The notes under the pieces were generated by a model. The model saw nothing but the letters and a program-made list of their open reading frames with translations, did no database searches and was not told where the DNA came from. A program made the position numbers and the translations under genes. DNA of 43,403 nucleotides from Hydrocarboniphaga sp. (GTDB lineage Bacteria > Pseudomonadota > Gammaproteobacteria > Nevskiales > Nevskiaceae): contig NZ_JAQGNT010000041.1 in NCBI RefSeq assembly GCF_028291725.1, positions 1-43,403 of the forward strand. Reading direction: 5' to 3'. Within the stretch, counting starts at the first letter, position 1. Each line of letters starts with the position of its first letter. This document shows positions 31,370 to 40,820 of this stretch, piece by piece.

Positions 31370-31980
31370 GGCGCGGTTCCGCAGGCGGCGCGGGCCTGCT
31401 GGTTGCGGTACTCGAGTTCGGTGAGCAGGCCGTCGATGCCGCTGCGGGTGATCAGCGCCTCGTACTGGGCCGAGCGCACCGCCAGGTCACTGACGCCCTG
31501 GGCGACGACGTTGACGATCTTCCAGTCCCCGCCGTTCTGGCGCAGCGTGTAGTCGAAGCTCACCGGGTCGCCGCTGGCCGGCAGCAGCCGCGCCGAGACG
31601 CGGCCAGCGGCTGCGTCGTCGTCGTCGTCGCTGCTCAGCATTTCGAAGTGCGTGGTCTTGTCCGCGGCGGTGCTGGCGAACTCGCTGGCGTAGGTGGTAA
31701 TCGCGGTGTCGGCGATCACGGCGCGGAAGCGCGCGCGCTGGGCGTCATCCAGATCCTTCCAGTGGCGGCGCAGCAGCTTCTGCGCGATCAGGTCGAAGTC
31801 GAAAGCCTTGCCGACCACCGGCTCCAGGCGCTGGCGCCGCGCCGCGCAGGACTGCGGCATGCGCAGGCCGGCGATCAGCGCCGTCTGCAGTCCGTCGACG
31901 ACGGCGGCCGCCGGTGACGATGCAGCTCCGGCCCACACCGGCAGCAGCGCCAGGCCCAGCACCGCAATGAATCTCGACAC
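31366..31980 (-). CDS. HpnM/MlaC-like periplasmic lipid-binding protein
   Basis: A 204-residue exported protein with a short signal (FIAVLGLALLPVWAGAASS) and the MlaC/Ttg2D fold signature: LLRRHWKDLDDAQRARFRAV, TYASEFAS and DWKIVNVVAQGVSDL. MlaC-type proteins carry phospholipids across the periplasm; HpnM is the relative linked to hopanoids. HpnM is favoured because the divergent gene is HpnN-like. The GTG at 31980 is chosen for the AGGAG five bases upstream; earlier codons have no such site. It is the first gene of a two-gene unit with receptor 2. Confidence 0.85.
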   Translation of the reverse strand: MSRFIAVLGLALLPVWAGAASSPAAAVVDGLQTALIAGLRMPQSCAARRQRLEPVVGKAFDFDLIAQKLLRRHWKDLDDAQRARFRAVIADTAITTYASEFASTAADKTTHFEMLSSDDDDDAAAGRVSARLLPASGDPVSFDYTLRQNGGDWKIVNVVAQGVSDLAVRSAQYEALITRSGIDGLLTELEYRNQQARAACGTAP

Positions 31981-32036
31981 GTCGTCTCCTGTTCGCTGGT
32001 TGATAAGTCCCGTTTCTGAGCATGCCATCGGTGCTC

Positions 32037-32107
32037 GTGTAGGAGCGGGTCATACCCGCGACTGAGGCCCTGAAGAGCACAGTCGCGGGTATGACCCGCT
32101 CCTACAC
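32037..32107. repeat. GTAG dyad, GTAGGAGCGGGTC type
   Basis: Same family as 27134-27200. With the next dyad it occupies the divergent gap between the HpnM-like and HpnN-like genes, leaving about 55 bases on the HpnM side and about 40 on the HpnN side for promoters. Confidence 0.92.
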
Positions 32108-32109
32108 CC

Positions 32110-32189
32110 GTAGGTCGGCAATCCTTTGCCGACGTGTGCCCTCGATTACACATCGAAAGCGACACGTCGGCAAAGAATCGCCGACCCAC
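32110..32189. repeat. GTAG dyad, family 1, degenerate right arm
   Basis: A family-1 copy whose right arm has changes (AAAGAATCGCCGACCCAC), so the terminal CTAC is lost. It directly follows the previous dyad, two bases apart. Confidence 0.9.
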
Positions 32190-32230
32190 GAGTTAGCATG
32201 GCGGCGGATGATCCGGCCGCCAGAGGTGGT

Positions 32231-34849
32231 ATGCAAGAGCACAAAACGACTGCGCAACGCGGAGCGCCATGGACCGCACGCTGGGTCGCCTTCGTGCAGC
32301 GCCGCAGCGCGGCGGTGCTGCTGTTCTGCGCTCTGCTCGGCATCGGAGTCGGCGTCTACGTCGCCGGTCATCTGAGCGTCGACACCAACACCGAGAACAT
32401 GCTGTCGCCGCAGCTGCCCTGGAGGCAGGCCGAGCGCGCGCTGCTCGACCGTTTCCCGCAGCTGGAACGCAGCCTGGCCGTCGTCATCGACGCGCCGACG
32501 CCGGAGGCCGCGGACCTCGCCCAGCAACAGCTGGTCAGGCAGCTGCGCCAGCGGCCCGATCTGTATCGCAGCGTGTTCGCGGCCGAGACCGAGGCCTACT
32601 TTCGCCAGAACGGCCTGCTCTACCTGCCCACCGATGCGCTCGACGCGCTGGCGCAGCAGCTGAACCTGGCGCAGCCTTTCCTGGCGACGCTGGGCCGCGA
32701 TCCCAGCCTGCGCGGCTTGTCCGGCTTGTTGATCCCCGCGCTGCAGCGGCCCGAGGCGCTGCCTTTCGATCTGAGCCCGGCCTTCAACGCGCTTGCCGAC
32801 GGTGTCGGCGCGGCCATCGACGGCCGTAATCAGGCGCTGTCCTGGCAAAGCATGATGGGCGGCGCCGATGCCGGCAGCGCGAGCTCGATGCTGCAGCCCG
32901 GCAGGCGCCGCTTCATCGCGCTCGACCCGGTGCTCGACTTCCGTCAGCTGACGCCGGCCGCCGCGGCGATCGGCTATGTGCGGCAACAGATCACTGCGCT
33001 GCGGGCCAGCGATCCGCAGATGGACGAGGTGCGCGTGCGTCTGACCGGCTCGGTCGCGCTCGAACACGAGGAGCTGCTCAGCGCCTTCGGTGGCACCGGT
33101 GTCGCGCTGATCGGCGCGACGCTGCTGGTCGCCGTGCTGCTGTGGCTGGCCTTGCGCTCGGTCTGGCTGGTGATCGCCGCGGTGCTGACGCTGGTCTACG
33201 GCCTGCTGCTGACGGCCGGCTTCGCCGCGCTCGCGGTCGGCCATCTGAACCTGATCTCGATCGCCTTCGGCCTGCTCTATGTCGGCCTGGGCATCGACTA
33301 CGCGCTGTACCTGTGCATGCAGTACCGCGAGCATCGCGCCCAGGGTATCGAGCGTGCCGCGGCGCTGCCGCGCGCGGCTGGCGAAGTCGGCGGCTTCATG
33401 CTGGTCTGCGCGCTGACCACCTCGATCGGATTCTTCGCTTTCATCCCGACCCGTTTCGCCGGCATCGGCGAGCTGGGGCTGATCGCTGGCGTCGGCATGT
33501 TCGTCAGTTTCGCGGTCAGCCTGACGCTGCTGCCGGCCTTGATCGCGCGTCTGCCTCAAGGCATCAAAGCGCGCGTAACAAAGCCCGGTTCGGGTTTTGC
33601 GGCGCGCGTCCTGGCCTGGCCATATCGCTATGCCGGGCCGATCCGGATCGCCGCCGTCGTGCTCGGCCTGGCCGCGATCGCGCTGGCAACGCAGGCGCGC
33701 TTCGACACCGATCCGCTGAACCTGCGCGACCCGCATTCCGAATCGGTCGCGACGTTCCGCGATCTGCTGCGCGATCCCTCGCTGCCGCCGCTGACGCTGT
33801 CGGTGCTGGCGCCGGATGCGGAGCAGGCGAAAGCGATCAGCGCCCGTTTGTCGAAGCTGCCGGAGGTCGCGCGTGCTTTCAGCCTCGGCGATCTGGTGCC
33901 GTCGGATCAGCCCGACAAGCTGGCGATCATCGACGACCTGGTGCTGAGCCTGAACCTGCCGCCGCCGGCACCGGCCGCCGCGGTGACGCCGGAGCAGGAG
34001 GCCGCGGCCGCGCAAGCCCTGGCCGAGGCGCTCGCTGCGAGCCCTTTGCCCGCAGCGGCAAAACTGAGCACGCAATTGCGGCGTCTGGTCCAGTCGGCTG
34101 ATGGCGCGGACGCTGCCGCGATCGTGTCGCATCTGCACACAAACCTGTTCGGCGCGCTGCCGGCGCAGCTCGCACAGTTGCGCGAGTCGCTGAAGGCGGG
34201 AGCCGTCACCGAAGCCGATCTGCCGGCCGAACTGCGTCGCCGCTACCGCAGCGACGACGGCCAGTATCGGGTCGAGATCTGGCCGCGCGAATCGCTGGAA
34301 TCGCCGGCGGCGATGGCACGTTTCGTCGACGCGGTGCGCGGCGCCGCGCCGGCGGCGGTCGGCCCGCCGATCGGCTTCCTGGAGGCCGGACGCACCGTGG
34401 TCGACGCATTCCGCGAGGCCTTCAGCTACGCGATCGTCGCGGTGCTGCTGCTGCTGATGATCCTGCTGCGCAGCGTCGCCGACACCTTGCGCGTGGTGTT
34501 GCCGCTGCTGCTGGCCGGCGCGTTCACGGTCGCGGCGATGGTGTTGCTGAAGCAGCCCTTCAACTTCGCCAACGTGATCGCGCTGCCGCTGGTGCTCGGC
34601 GTCGGCGTGGACTACGGCGTGTATCTGGCGCAGAGCGGGCGCGCCGCGCCGCGCGGCGCCAACCTGCTGCAGACCAGCACTGCGCGCGCGGTCTGGTATG
34701 GCGCACTGATCACCATCGCCAACTTCGGCAATCTGATGCTGGCGCCGCATCCGGGCATGGCCAGCATGGGTTTGCTGCTGACGCTGGGTTTGTGCATGAC
34801 GCTGTTGTGCACGCTGGTACTGCTGCCGGGACTATTGAACCGCCCGTAG
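32231..34849 (+). CDS. hpnN: HpnN-like RND lipid transporter
   Basis: An 872-residue inner-membrane protein of the MMPL/RND class. The N-terminal block (VDTNTENMLSPQLPWRQAE, RQRPDLYRSVFA, YFRQNGLLYLPTDALDAL, LGRDPSLRGL) matches the hopanoid-associated transporter HpnN, which moves hopanoids to the outer membrane. Two sets of about six membrane segments surround two periplasmic domains. The ATG at 32231 follows AGAGGTGG; the ATG at 32198 is an alternative, and codons before it lie in the dyad. The stop TAG is that of the dyad at 34846. No squalene-hopene cyclase or other hpn gene is in the window. Confidence 0.88.
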   Translation: MQEHKTTAQRGAPWTARWVAFVQRRSAAVLLFCALLGIGVGVYVAGHLSVDTNTENMLSPQLPWRQAERALLDRFPQLERSLAVVIDAPTPEAADLAQQQLVRQLRQRPDLYRSVFAAETEAYFRQNGLLYLPTDALDALAQQLNLAQPFLATLGRDPSLRGLSGLLIPALQRPEALPFDLSPAFNALADGVGAAIDGRNQALSWQSMMGGADAGSASSMLQPGRRRFIALDPVLDFRQLTPAAAAIGYVRQQITALRASDPQMDEVRVRLTGSVALEHEELLSAFGGTGVALIGATLLVAVLLWLALRSVWLVIAAVLTLVYGLLLTAGFAALAVGHLNLISIAFGLLYVGLGIDYALYLCMQYREHRAQGIERAAALPRAAGEVGGFMLVCALTTSIGFFAFIPTRFAGIGELGLIAGVGMFVSFAVSLTLLPALIARLPQGIKARVTKPGSGFAARVLAWPYRYAGPIRIAAVVLGLAAIALATQARFDTDPLNLRDPHSESVATFRDLLRDPSLPPLTLSVLAPDAEQAKAISARLSKLPEVARAFSLGDLVPSDQPDKLAIIDDLVLSLNLPPPAPAAAVTPEQEAAAAQALAEALAASPLPAAAKLSTQLRRLVQSADGADAAAIVSHLHTNLFGALPAQLAQLRESLKAGAVTEADLPAELRRRYRSDDGQYRVEIWPRESLESPAAMARFVDAVRGAAPAAVGPPIGFLEAGRTVVDAFREAFSYAIVAVLLLLMILLRSVADTLRVVLPLLLAGAFTVAAMVLLKQPFNFANVIALPLVLGVGVDYGVYLAQSGRAAPRGANLLQTSTARAVWYGALITIANFGNLMLAPHPGMASMGLLLTLGLCMTLLCTLVLLPGLLNRP

Positions 34850-34924
34850 GTCGGCAATCCCTTGCCGACCTGAGGCCCTCGTTGCGCATCGACGGTACAT
34901 GTCGGCAAAGGATTGCCGACCTAC
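34846..34924. repeat. GTAG dyad, family 1, shared by two convergent stops
   Basis: The left TAG (34847-34849) is the stop of the HpnN-like gene, and the right CTA (34921-34923) is the stop of the minus-strand gene at 34921. The entire gap between the two convergent genes is the dyad. Confidence 0.95.
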
Positions 34925-36171
34925 GGTGCGAACCGCCGCGCATACACCGCGCGGCCGCTGCCATCCAGGCCGTAGACCTGCCAGGCCGCGACCAGATTGC
35001 CCGCCGCGTCCGAGGCGATGGCCGGCTGCAGGATGGCATTGCTGGTGGTGCCGCCGTCGGCGCGGATCGTCGCGCCGGCCGTGCCGTCGGCATCGTAGCG
35101 GCGCAGGTAAAGCCCGTCGGAATAGGCGGCGACGACGATCTGGCCCGCCGCGTTGGCCGCCAGCGCCGGCTTGCGCAGCAGATGCTCGGCATCGACCGCG
35201 ACCGGGGCGCCGAGCGCGGCGCCGTCGACGCCGTAGCGGCGCAGCATGATGCCGCGCGGTGTCGAGTCCGGCGCATTGGTCTGCCAGGCCAGCGCGAAGC
35301 TGCCGTCGGGCGCGACCGCGAGCACCGGACGATCGACCGCGATGCCGCTCGTGCTCACGTCGGCCTGGAAGCCTGCACCCAGCGGCTTGCCGTCGGCGCC
35401 GTAGCGGCGCGCATACACGCCGAGGAACTGGCCCAGGTTGGTCGTCGGCGTCAGCAGGCCGACCTGCGAATCGGAGTTCCAGGCGACAACGAAGCCGCCC
35501 TGTTCGTCGATGCCGACGCTGGGTACGCGCAGATTGTTGATGTAGCTGTTCTGCACGGTGATCGCCGCTTCCTTGGCGACACCGTCGGCGCTGTAGCGCT
35601 GCGCCACGATGAAGCCCGGCACGACGTTGGTCGCCACTGGCAGGCTCTTGCCGCGCTCGGGCCAGGCGACGATGAAGTCGCCATTGCTGCCGATCGCAAC
35701 GCTCACCAGCGCATAGATGTCGCGCTCGCCGGTGTTGACGCGGAGCTGGCCGCCGCGCGGCGTGCCGTCGGCCGCGTAACGCTGCGCGAACACGCCGGTG
35801 GTCGCGGGCAGATGCGTTGCGCTGTTCCAGACGACGACGAATTCGCCGCTGGCATTCATCGCCACCGCCGCGTTGCCCTGGCGCTCGGCAGACTCGCTGT
35901 TGATGCGGAACTGGCCGCCAATCGGAGTGCCGTCCGCTGCATACCGTTGGGCGTAGATGTCGTTGAGTCGGGCGCTACCCTTGTCGCTTTCCCAGACCAC
36001 GACGAAGCGCCCGTCGGCGGCGCTGGCGACCACCGGCAGGCCCTGGTTGCCGGGCGTGGCGGGGTTGACCCGGAACTCCGGCGCGAGCGCGGCCTGCGCA
36101 GCGGCGAGGTTGGGTGCGAGGGCGCCGGTGATCAGGCAGGCGAGGGCGATGCAGTTGCGAACGATGCTCAT
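34921..36171 (-). CDS. Secreted repeat protein, probably beta-propeller-like
   Basis: A 416-residue exported protein with a signal sequence (CIALACLITGALAPNLAAA). The mature part is made of about six or seven repeats of roughly 50-60 residues. Each ends in a phrase such as YAQRYAADGTPIGGQFRIN, FAQRYAADGTPRGGQLRVN or YARRYGADGKPLGAGFQ, preceded by GxFVVVWxS. Repeats of this type occur in secreted bacterial proteins of unknown function and could form a propeller or solenoid. It follows the esterase gene by ten bases, so they share a transcript. The stop is given by the dyad at 34846. Confidence 0.8.
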   Translation of the reverse strand: MSIVRNCIALACLITGALAPNLAAAQAALAPEFRVNPATPGNQGLPVVASAADGRFVVVWESDKGSARLNDIYAQRYAADGTPIGGQFRINSESAERQGNAAVAMNASGEFVVVWNSATHLPATTGVFAQRYAADGTPRGGQLRVNTGERDIYALVSVAIGSNGDFIVAWPERGKSLPVATNVVPGFIVAQRYSADGVAKEAAITVQNSYINNLRVPSVGIDEQGGFVVAWNSDSQVGLLTPTTNLGQFLGVYARRYGADGKPLGAGFQADVSTSGIAVDRPVLAVAPDGSFALAWQTNAPDSTPRGIMLRRYGVDGAALGAPVAVDAEHLLRKPALAANAAGQIVVAAYSDGLYLRRYDADGTAGATIRADGGTTSNAILQPAIASDAAGNLVAAWQVYGLDGSGRAVYARRFAP

Positions 36172-36181
36172 GGGCTAGCCC

Positions 36182-37075
36182 TCAAGGACGCGCGAACTGG
36201 CTGACGAAAGCCCAGATCGCGTCGGTGGCGTTGAAGTCCTGGCTGGTGACGCCCAGCCCGAGTGTGTAGCGCGCCGAGCCCGGCCAGGTGTGGCCGCCGC
36301 CGGTGACGACGTACTGGTCCACCGCCAGGCCGCTGGCGCAGCCGCGCCAGGAATGCACGACGGTCGAGGTGCCGTCGTCGACCGTGTCGGGTATCACCGA
36401 GTCGGTTGCCTCGTCGGTGCAGCCGTCGATGCCGCGCCACAGCGCGATCGTCTCGGCCGCGGAGCGCTTCAACAGGTTGCCGTTGAACGGCACGATCGGG
36501 TCGGCGACGCCGTTGATGTACAGCATTGGCGTGCCCACCGGGGGTGTGCAGTTCAGCGCGTCGAGCTGCTCGATGGTGGTCGACACCACACCGACCGCGG
36601 CGATGCGCTCGGGCTGCTCGCAGGCGTAACGCTGCGCCATCAGGCCGCCGTTGGAGTAGCCGGCCATGTAAACGCGCTTGGGATCGATCGGATACCGGGC
36701 GACGGCGTCGTCTATGACCCGGGTCAGGAACTTGACGTCGTCGACGGTCTTGACCGAGGCCGCGCCGTAATTCCATTTACCCTCGATGCCGTCGGGCAGG
36801 ATCACCCAGGCGCCCGAGTCGCGTGCCAGGCGCGCGATATTGGTCAGGTCGGCCATGTCTTCGGGTGTGCCGTGCAGGTAATGCAGCAGCACGACGGCCG
36901 GCGCCGGCGTCGCGCTGGCCTGGTTGGGCCTGAAGTAGATGACGTCTCGGTTGCGCAGGTCCGAATAGACCTTGCCGGTAAAGCTGGTGACGTTCTCGAC
37001 CTGCTGTACGTCGTGGGCCCATAGCGGCGCGCAGACGCACAGCAACATCGCTGCAGCGGACAGACGGAGGTTCAT
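36182..37075 (-). CDS. Secreted PHB-depolymerase-type esterase (alpha/beta hydrolase)
   Basis: A 297-residue exported hydrolase with a signal sequence (LSAAAMLLCVCAPLWA) and the nucleophile motif AGYSNGG with Ser141. Other features are the oxyanion-region LLHYLHGT, an acid in DPIVPF and the catalytic histidine in VTGGGHTWPG. The family includes extracellular polyhydroxybutyrate depolymerases, LpqC-like and feruloyl esterases. There is no substrate-binding domain, so a small ester or polymer oligomer is possible. It leads the unit with the repeat protein; its promoter lies in 37076-37214, a stretch where I see no gene or repeat. Confidence 0.85.
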   Translation of the reverse strand: MNLRLSAAAMLLCVCAPLWAHDVQQVENVTSFTGKVYSDLRNRDVIYFRPNQASATPAPAVVLLHYLHGTPEDMADLTNIARLARDSGAWVILPDGIEGKWNYGAASVKTVDDVKFLTRVIDDAVARYPIDPKRVYMAGYSNGGLMAQRYACEQPERIAAVGVVSTTIEQLDALNCTPPVGTPMLYINGVADPIVPFNGNLLKRSAAETIALWRGIDGCTDEATDSVIPDTVDDGTSTVVHSWRGCASGLAVDQYVVTGGGHTWPGSARYTLGLGVTSQDFNATDAIWAFVSQFARP

Positions 37076-37214
37076 GCCCCTCTCCCTTTTTGTTGATCCC
37101 CAGTGGCCGCATTCTGCATCAGCCGCGCGCGCATGAATGTCAGCCGTTTGCTCTTGGCAGAGCGCCGCGAATCCTGCTAGTGCAGCGGCTCATTCGGGAA
37201 CTGCAATGGCACTA

Positions 37215-37284
37215 CTGTAGGAGCGGTCCTTGACCGCGATTGAGACCCCGTCGGCACAATCGCGGTCAAGGACCGCTCCTACAG
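37215..37284. repeat. GTAG dyad, GTAGGAGCGGTCCTTGACCG type
   Basis: Same family as 27254-27323, with a different loop. It is two bases from the next dyad. Confidence 0.93.
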
Positions 37285-37286
37285 TC

Positions 37287-37365
37287 GTAGGTCGGCAATC
37301 CTTTGCCGACGTGTACCTTCGATGCGCAACCGGGGCCTCACGTCGGCAAAGGATTGCCGACCTAC
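37287..37365. repeat. GTAG dyad, family 1
   Basis: A family-1 copy, 22 bases from the stop of the ABC permease gene (minus strand). The pairing of two dyad types side by side repeats the arrangement at 32037-32189. Confidence 0.93.
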
Positions 37366-37387
37366 GAGCGCAGGGATGCAGATCCGC

Positions 37388-38187
37388 TCAGGCCACGCTC
37401 TCGGCGCTGTAGCGCGCCAGCAGCCCGCTGCGGATCGCCTGCTTGAACACCCGCGAAAACAGCCAGCAGGCGAGTGCGATCTGCAGCAGCGCCAGTCCCA
37501 GCCCGGCCGCCAGCGCGGCCGACGAGACACCATCGCCGGCGACGACGCTGCGCATGCCTTCGAACACATACGACGGCGGCAGCGCGCGGCCGACTGCCTG
37601 CATCCACGGCGGCAGCGTCGCCAGCGGGTAGAACACGCCGGCGAACGGCGACAGCAGCGCCGGGATCGGCCACACCAGCCATTCCGACGCCGGCCCCAGG
37701 CGCAGCACCATCGCACAGGCAAAGATGCCCAGTGCGATGCCGAACAAAAACAGCACCAGCATGAACGGAATCAGCAGCAGGCCGTAGCTCGCGAACGACA
37801 GGCCGAACACGCCGGTCGCCAGCACCAGCATCACCAGCAGGCCGACCAGGCTGGCGAGCACGCTGGTCAGCACCAGGCCGCCGAGATAGCTGCGCACCGA
37901 CAGCGGCGATGCAAACAGGTTGAGGAAGTTGCGCGACCACACGTCCTCGAGGAAGGCCGTGGTCACGCCCTGCATCACGCGCGAGAAGAAGTCCCACAGC
38001 AGCACCGCGCCGAGCATCGTCGCGACGAAGTCCGGGCCGCCGTGGCTGACGCCGCTCAAATAGCGGCTGATGAAACCCCAGAGCACGATGTCGACCGCGA
38101 CCCAGGCGAAGATCGGCAGCACCCGCGTCGGGCTGCCGCGCATCAGGTAGAACTGGCGCAGCGCAATGGCGTAGAGCGCATGCAGAT

Positions 38188-38191
<4 letters not shown>
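37388..38191 (-). CDS. ABC-2 type exporter permease
   Basis: A 267-residue inner-membrane protein with six hydrophobic segments, starting MNLHALYAIALRQFYLMRGS and showing the ABC-2 pattern (PIPALLSPFAGVFYPLATLP before the last segments). It would form the channel of an exporter with the ATPase gene upstream, which it overlaps by four bases (ATGA). The family includes NodJ-like and drug exporters; the cargo is unknown. Confidence 0.9.
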
Positions 38192-38970
<779 letters not shown>

Positions 38971-39075
38971 AAGCGCGCGATCTTGCCATGTGTGGGTGGC
39001 GGTGGGGGATCAGCCGCCGGTCAGCGGGCGGCGCTCGCGTAGAATCCGCGCTTCTCCGCAACGGCTCTCCTTTTC

Positions 39076-39450
39076 GTGTCCCAGCTGTCATTTGCCAAGC
39101 GGCTGGTGGTCTGCGCCGTTATCGCCACACTCGTCGCCCAGGGGCTGGGCGTGCTGCTGTGGGCCGGTTACTCGCGCCAATGGTTGCCATTGCATGTTGC
39201 GGCCGGTGCGATCCTGGTGATCGGTTTGTGGATCGCCGGCTACATGGCGGCCCGATCCGGCGTATCGATCTACCGCGTGATGTTCGCGGCCTTCTGGGGT
39301 TTCGTGGTGATCGGCCTCGGCTACTGGCAGTCCGACCTGCTGGTCGGCGAGCGGCACCGGTTGCCGCGCGCGATGCACCTGATCGCCGGCATCGCGGCAC
39401 TGGCGCAGATCCGCTACCTGACGACCAGCACGGCGTCAAACAAGCCGTAG
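39076..39450 (+). CDS. Small four-helix membrane protein
   Basis: A 124-residue protein with four hydrophobic segments (about 10-29, 39-58, 66-83, 99-113). I do not recognise the family. The start is a GTG at 39076. The stop TAG is that of the dyad at 39447. It stands alone on the plus strand between divergent and convergent neighbours, so it has its own promoter. Confidence 0.75.
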   Translation: MSQLSFAKRLVVCAVIATLVAQGLGVLLWAGYSRQWLPLHVAAGAILVIGLWIAGYMAARSGVSIYRVMFAAFWGFVVIGLGYWQSDLLVGERHRLPRAMHLIAGIAALAQIRYLTTSTASNKP

Positions 39451-39525
39451 GTCGGCAATCCCTTGCCGACGTGTAAAGCCCGATGCGCAATCGAGGCACA
39501 CGTCGGCAAAGGATTGCCGACCTAC
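39447..39525. repeat. GTAG dyad, family 1, shared by two convergent stops
   Basis: The left TAG (39448-39450) ends the small membrane protein gene and the right CTA (39522-39524) ends the convergent GNAT gene, the same arrangement as at 34846-34924. Confidence 0.95.
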
Positions 39526-40028
39526 AGGTCGATAGCGAACAGCAGGATCGGCGCCGCCTCCGCCAGGCTGACGCTGCCTTCCGGCTTCATCCCCAGCTTG
39601 AGCAATACGGCGATCGAGGCCTGGTTGTCCGGCTGCGTGATCGCCAGCAAGCGCTGCAGCCCGAATTCGCTGCGCCCCTGCTCGATCACCGCCCGCGCCG
39701 CTTCGGGAATATAGCCCTGGCCGAAGTACGCCGGCCGCAACGCGAAACCGATGTCGACATCGGGCAGCGTGTCGCGCTTGATCAGCCCGCACAGGCCGAT
39801 CGGTGTCGAGTCCGCCGGCAGCTCCACGCAATACAGGCCGAAGCCGAGCCGCTGGTAGCTGCCGATCGGCCCCTCGCGCAGATAGCGGCGCGCATCGTCG
39901 AGATCATGCACATTCTTGTCGCCGATGTAGCGCAGCCAGGTCGGCTCGTTGACCAGCTCGAGGATGAAGGCCGCATCGTCGAGTGTCAGCTGGCGCAGGC
40001 GCAGCCGCGGGGTCTGCAGGGGCATCAT
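39522..40028 (-). CDS. GNAT N-acetyltransferase (RimJ/RimL-like)
   Basis: A 168-residue acetyltransferase starting MMPLQTPRLRLRQLTLDDAA, with the acetyl-CoA loop region RPAYFGQGYIPEAARAVI and the later TQPDNQASIAVLLKLGM block typical of RimJ/RimL-type enzymes that modify N-terminal or side-chain amines. It starts 14 bases behind the TPR protein on the same strand. Its stop is provided by the dyad at 39447. Confidence 0.92.
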   Translation of the reverse strand: MMPLQTPRLRLRQLTLDDAAFILELVNEPTWLRYIGDKNVHDLDDARRYLREGPIGSYQRLGFGLYCVELPADSTPIGLCGLIKRDTLPDVDIGFALRPAYFGQGYIPEAARAVIEQGRSEFGLQRLLAITQPDNQASIAVLLKLGMKPEGSVSLAEAAPILLFAIDL

Positions 40029-40042
40029 GGCATGCGGCTCAT

Positions 40043-40783
40043 TCAAACAGCCTGGGACTCGCGCAGTGCCATCGCGACCCACTGCTTGTTGACGTTGTTG
40101 TAATGGTGGCCGGCGATACGGCTTTCGTCGACGATCTTCTGGAACAACTCGCACGCCTGCTGCGCCTGGCCGCTGCGTTTCAGCACGGCGGCGAGGCGGC
40201 AGGTCGGCTCCGGGCCCGGGTAGTAGCGGCGCAGCGCCTCGTATTCGTGGATCGCGGACTCGGTCTTGCCGAGCTCGTCCTGGGTGCGCGCATACAACAG
40301 ATGGCCCTCCGCAGAACGGAAGTCGGGGTTCTTCTCCTTGAAGCTCTCCAGGGTCGCCGCCGCGGCGTCGAATTCGCCCAGCCCGAACTGCGATCGCGCC
40401 AGCCCGACCATCAACTGCGGATCGTCGGCGTGGATACCCTTGAGGTAGCGCGCGTACAGCTCCCGGGCTTCGGCGTAGCGCTCTTTCTGCAGGTACTGCT
40501 CGGCCAGCGCGAGCGCGTTCTTGACCGTGTCGGCGACGGCGAGCTGCTGCGTGGCCTGGCGCAGCTCGCGGTCCGGGTTGACCCTGCGGCTCAGATTGTG
40601 CCGCGCCTTGTACGCAGCGCGGCTGTTGCTGAACTCCGGCAGCAGTTCGACGATCAGGTAGGCGAGGGTGCCGATCAGCGGAAAGAACAGCAGGATGAAG
40701 ATCCAGCTCATGTTGCGGCCGGTCTTCAGCACATGCACCACCAAGCCAAGCTGGACGATCAGCGACAGGATGAAAAACGGCAT
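40043..40783 (-). CDS. Membrane-anchored TPR protein
   Basis: A 246-residue protein. Two membrane segments at the N terminus (FFILSLIVQLGLVVHVLKTG and IFILLFFPLIGTLAYLIVEL) resemble the N-terminal domain found in phospholipase D/cardiolipin synthase-like proteins. After a linker come about four tetratricopeptide repeats (from residue 90), with phrases such as AEQYLQKERYAEARELYARY. It probably acts as a protein-binding scaffold on the cytoplasmic side. It heads or follows a row of small minus-strand genes. Confidence 0.85.
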   Translation of the reverse strand: MPFFILSLIVQLGLVVHVLKTGRNMSWIFILLFFPLIGTLAYLIVELLPEFSNSRAAYKARHNLSRRVNPDRELRQATQQLAVADTVKNALALAEQYLQKERYAEARELYARYLKGIHADDPQLMVGLARSQFGLGEFDAAAATLESFKEKNPDFRSAEGHLLYARTQDELGKTESAIHEYEALRRYYPGPEPTCRLAAVLKRSGQAQQACELFQKIVDESRIAGHHYNNVNKQWVAMALRESQAV

Positions 40784-40820
40784 TGCTTCGAGCTTCCCGG
40801 CGAACGGACTGCTGCCGATT

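Noticed and set aside
32126-32230. Longer N-terminus of the HpnN-like protein starting in the dyad
   Set aside because: The added residues come from repeat sequence and do not match the family; a good ribosome binding site stands before the ATG at 32231.
32102-34750. 882-codon open frame on the minus strand opposite the HpnN-like gene
   Set aside because: Gln/Arg-rich shadow of a clear RND-type gene; no start signal or domain.
27134-37365. CRISPR array from recurring intergenic repeats
   Set aside because: The repeats are dyads scattered singly or in pairs with no regular spacers and no cas genes.
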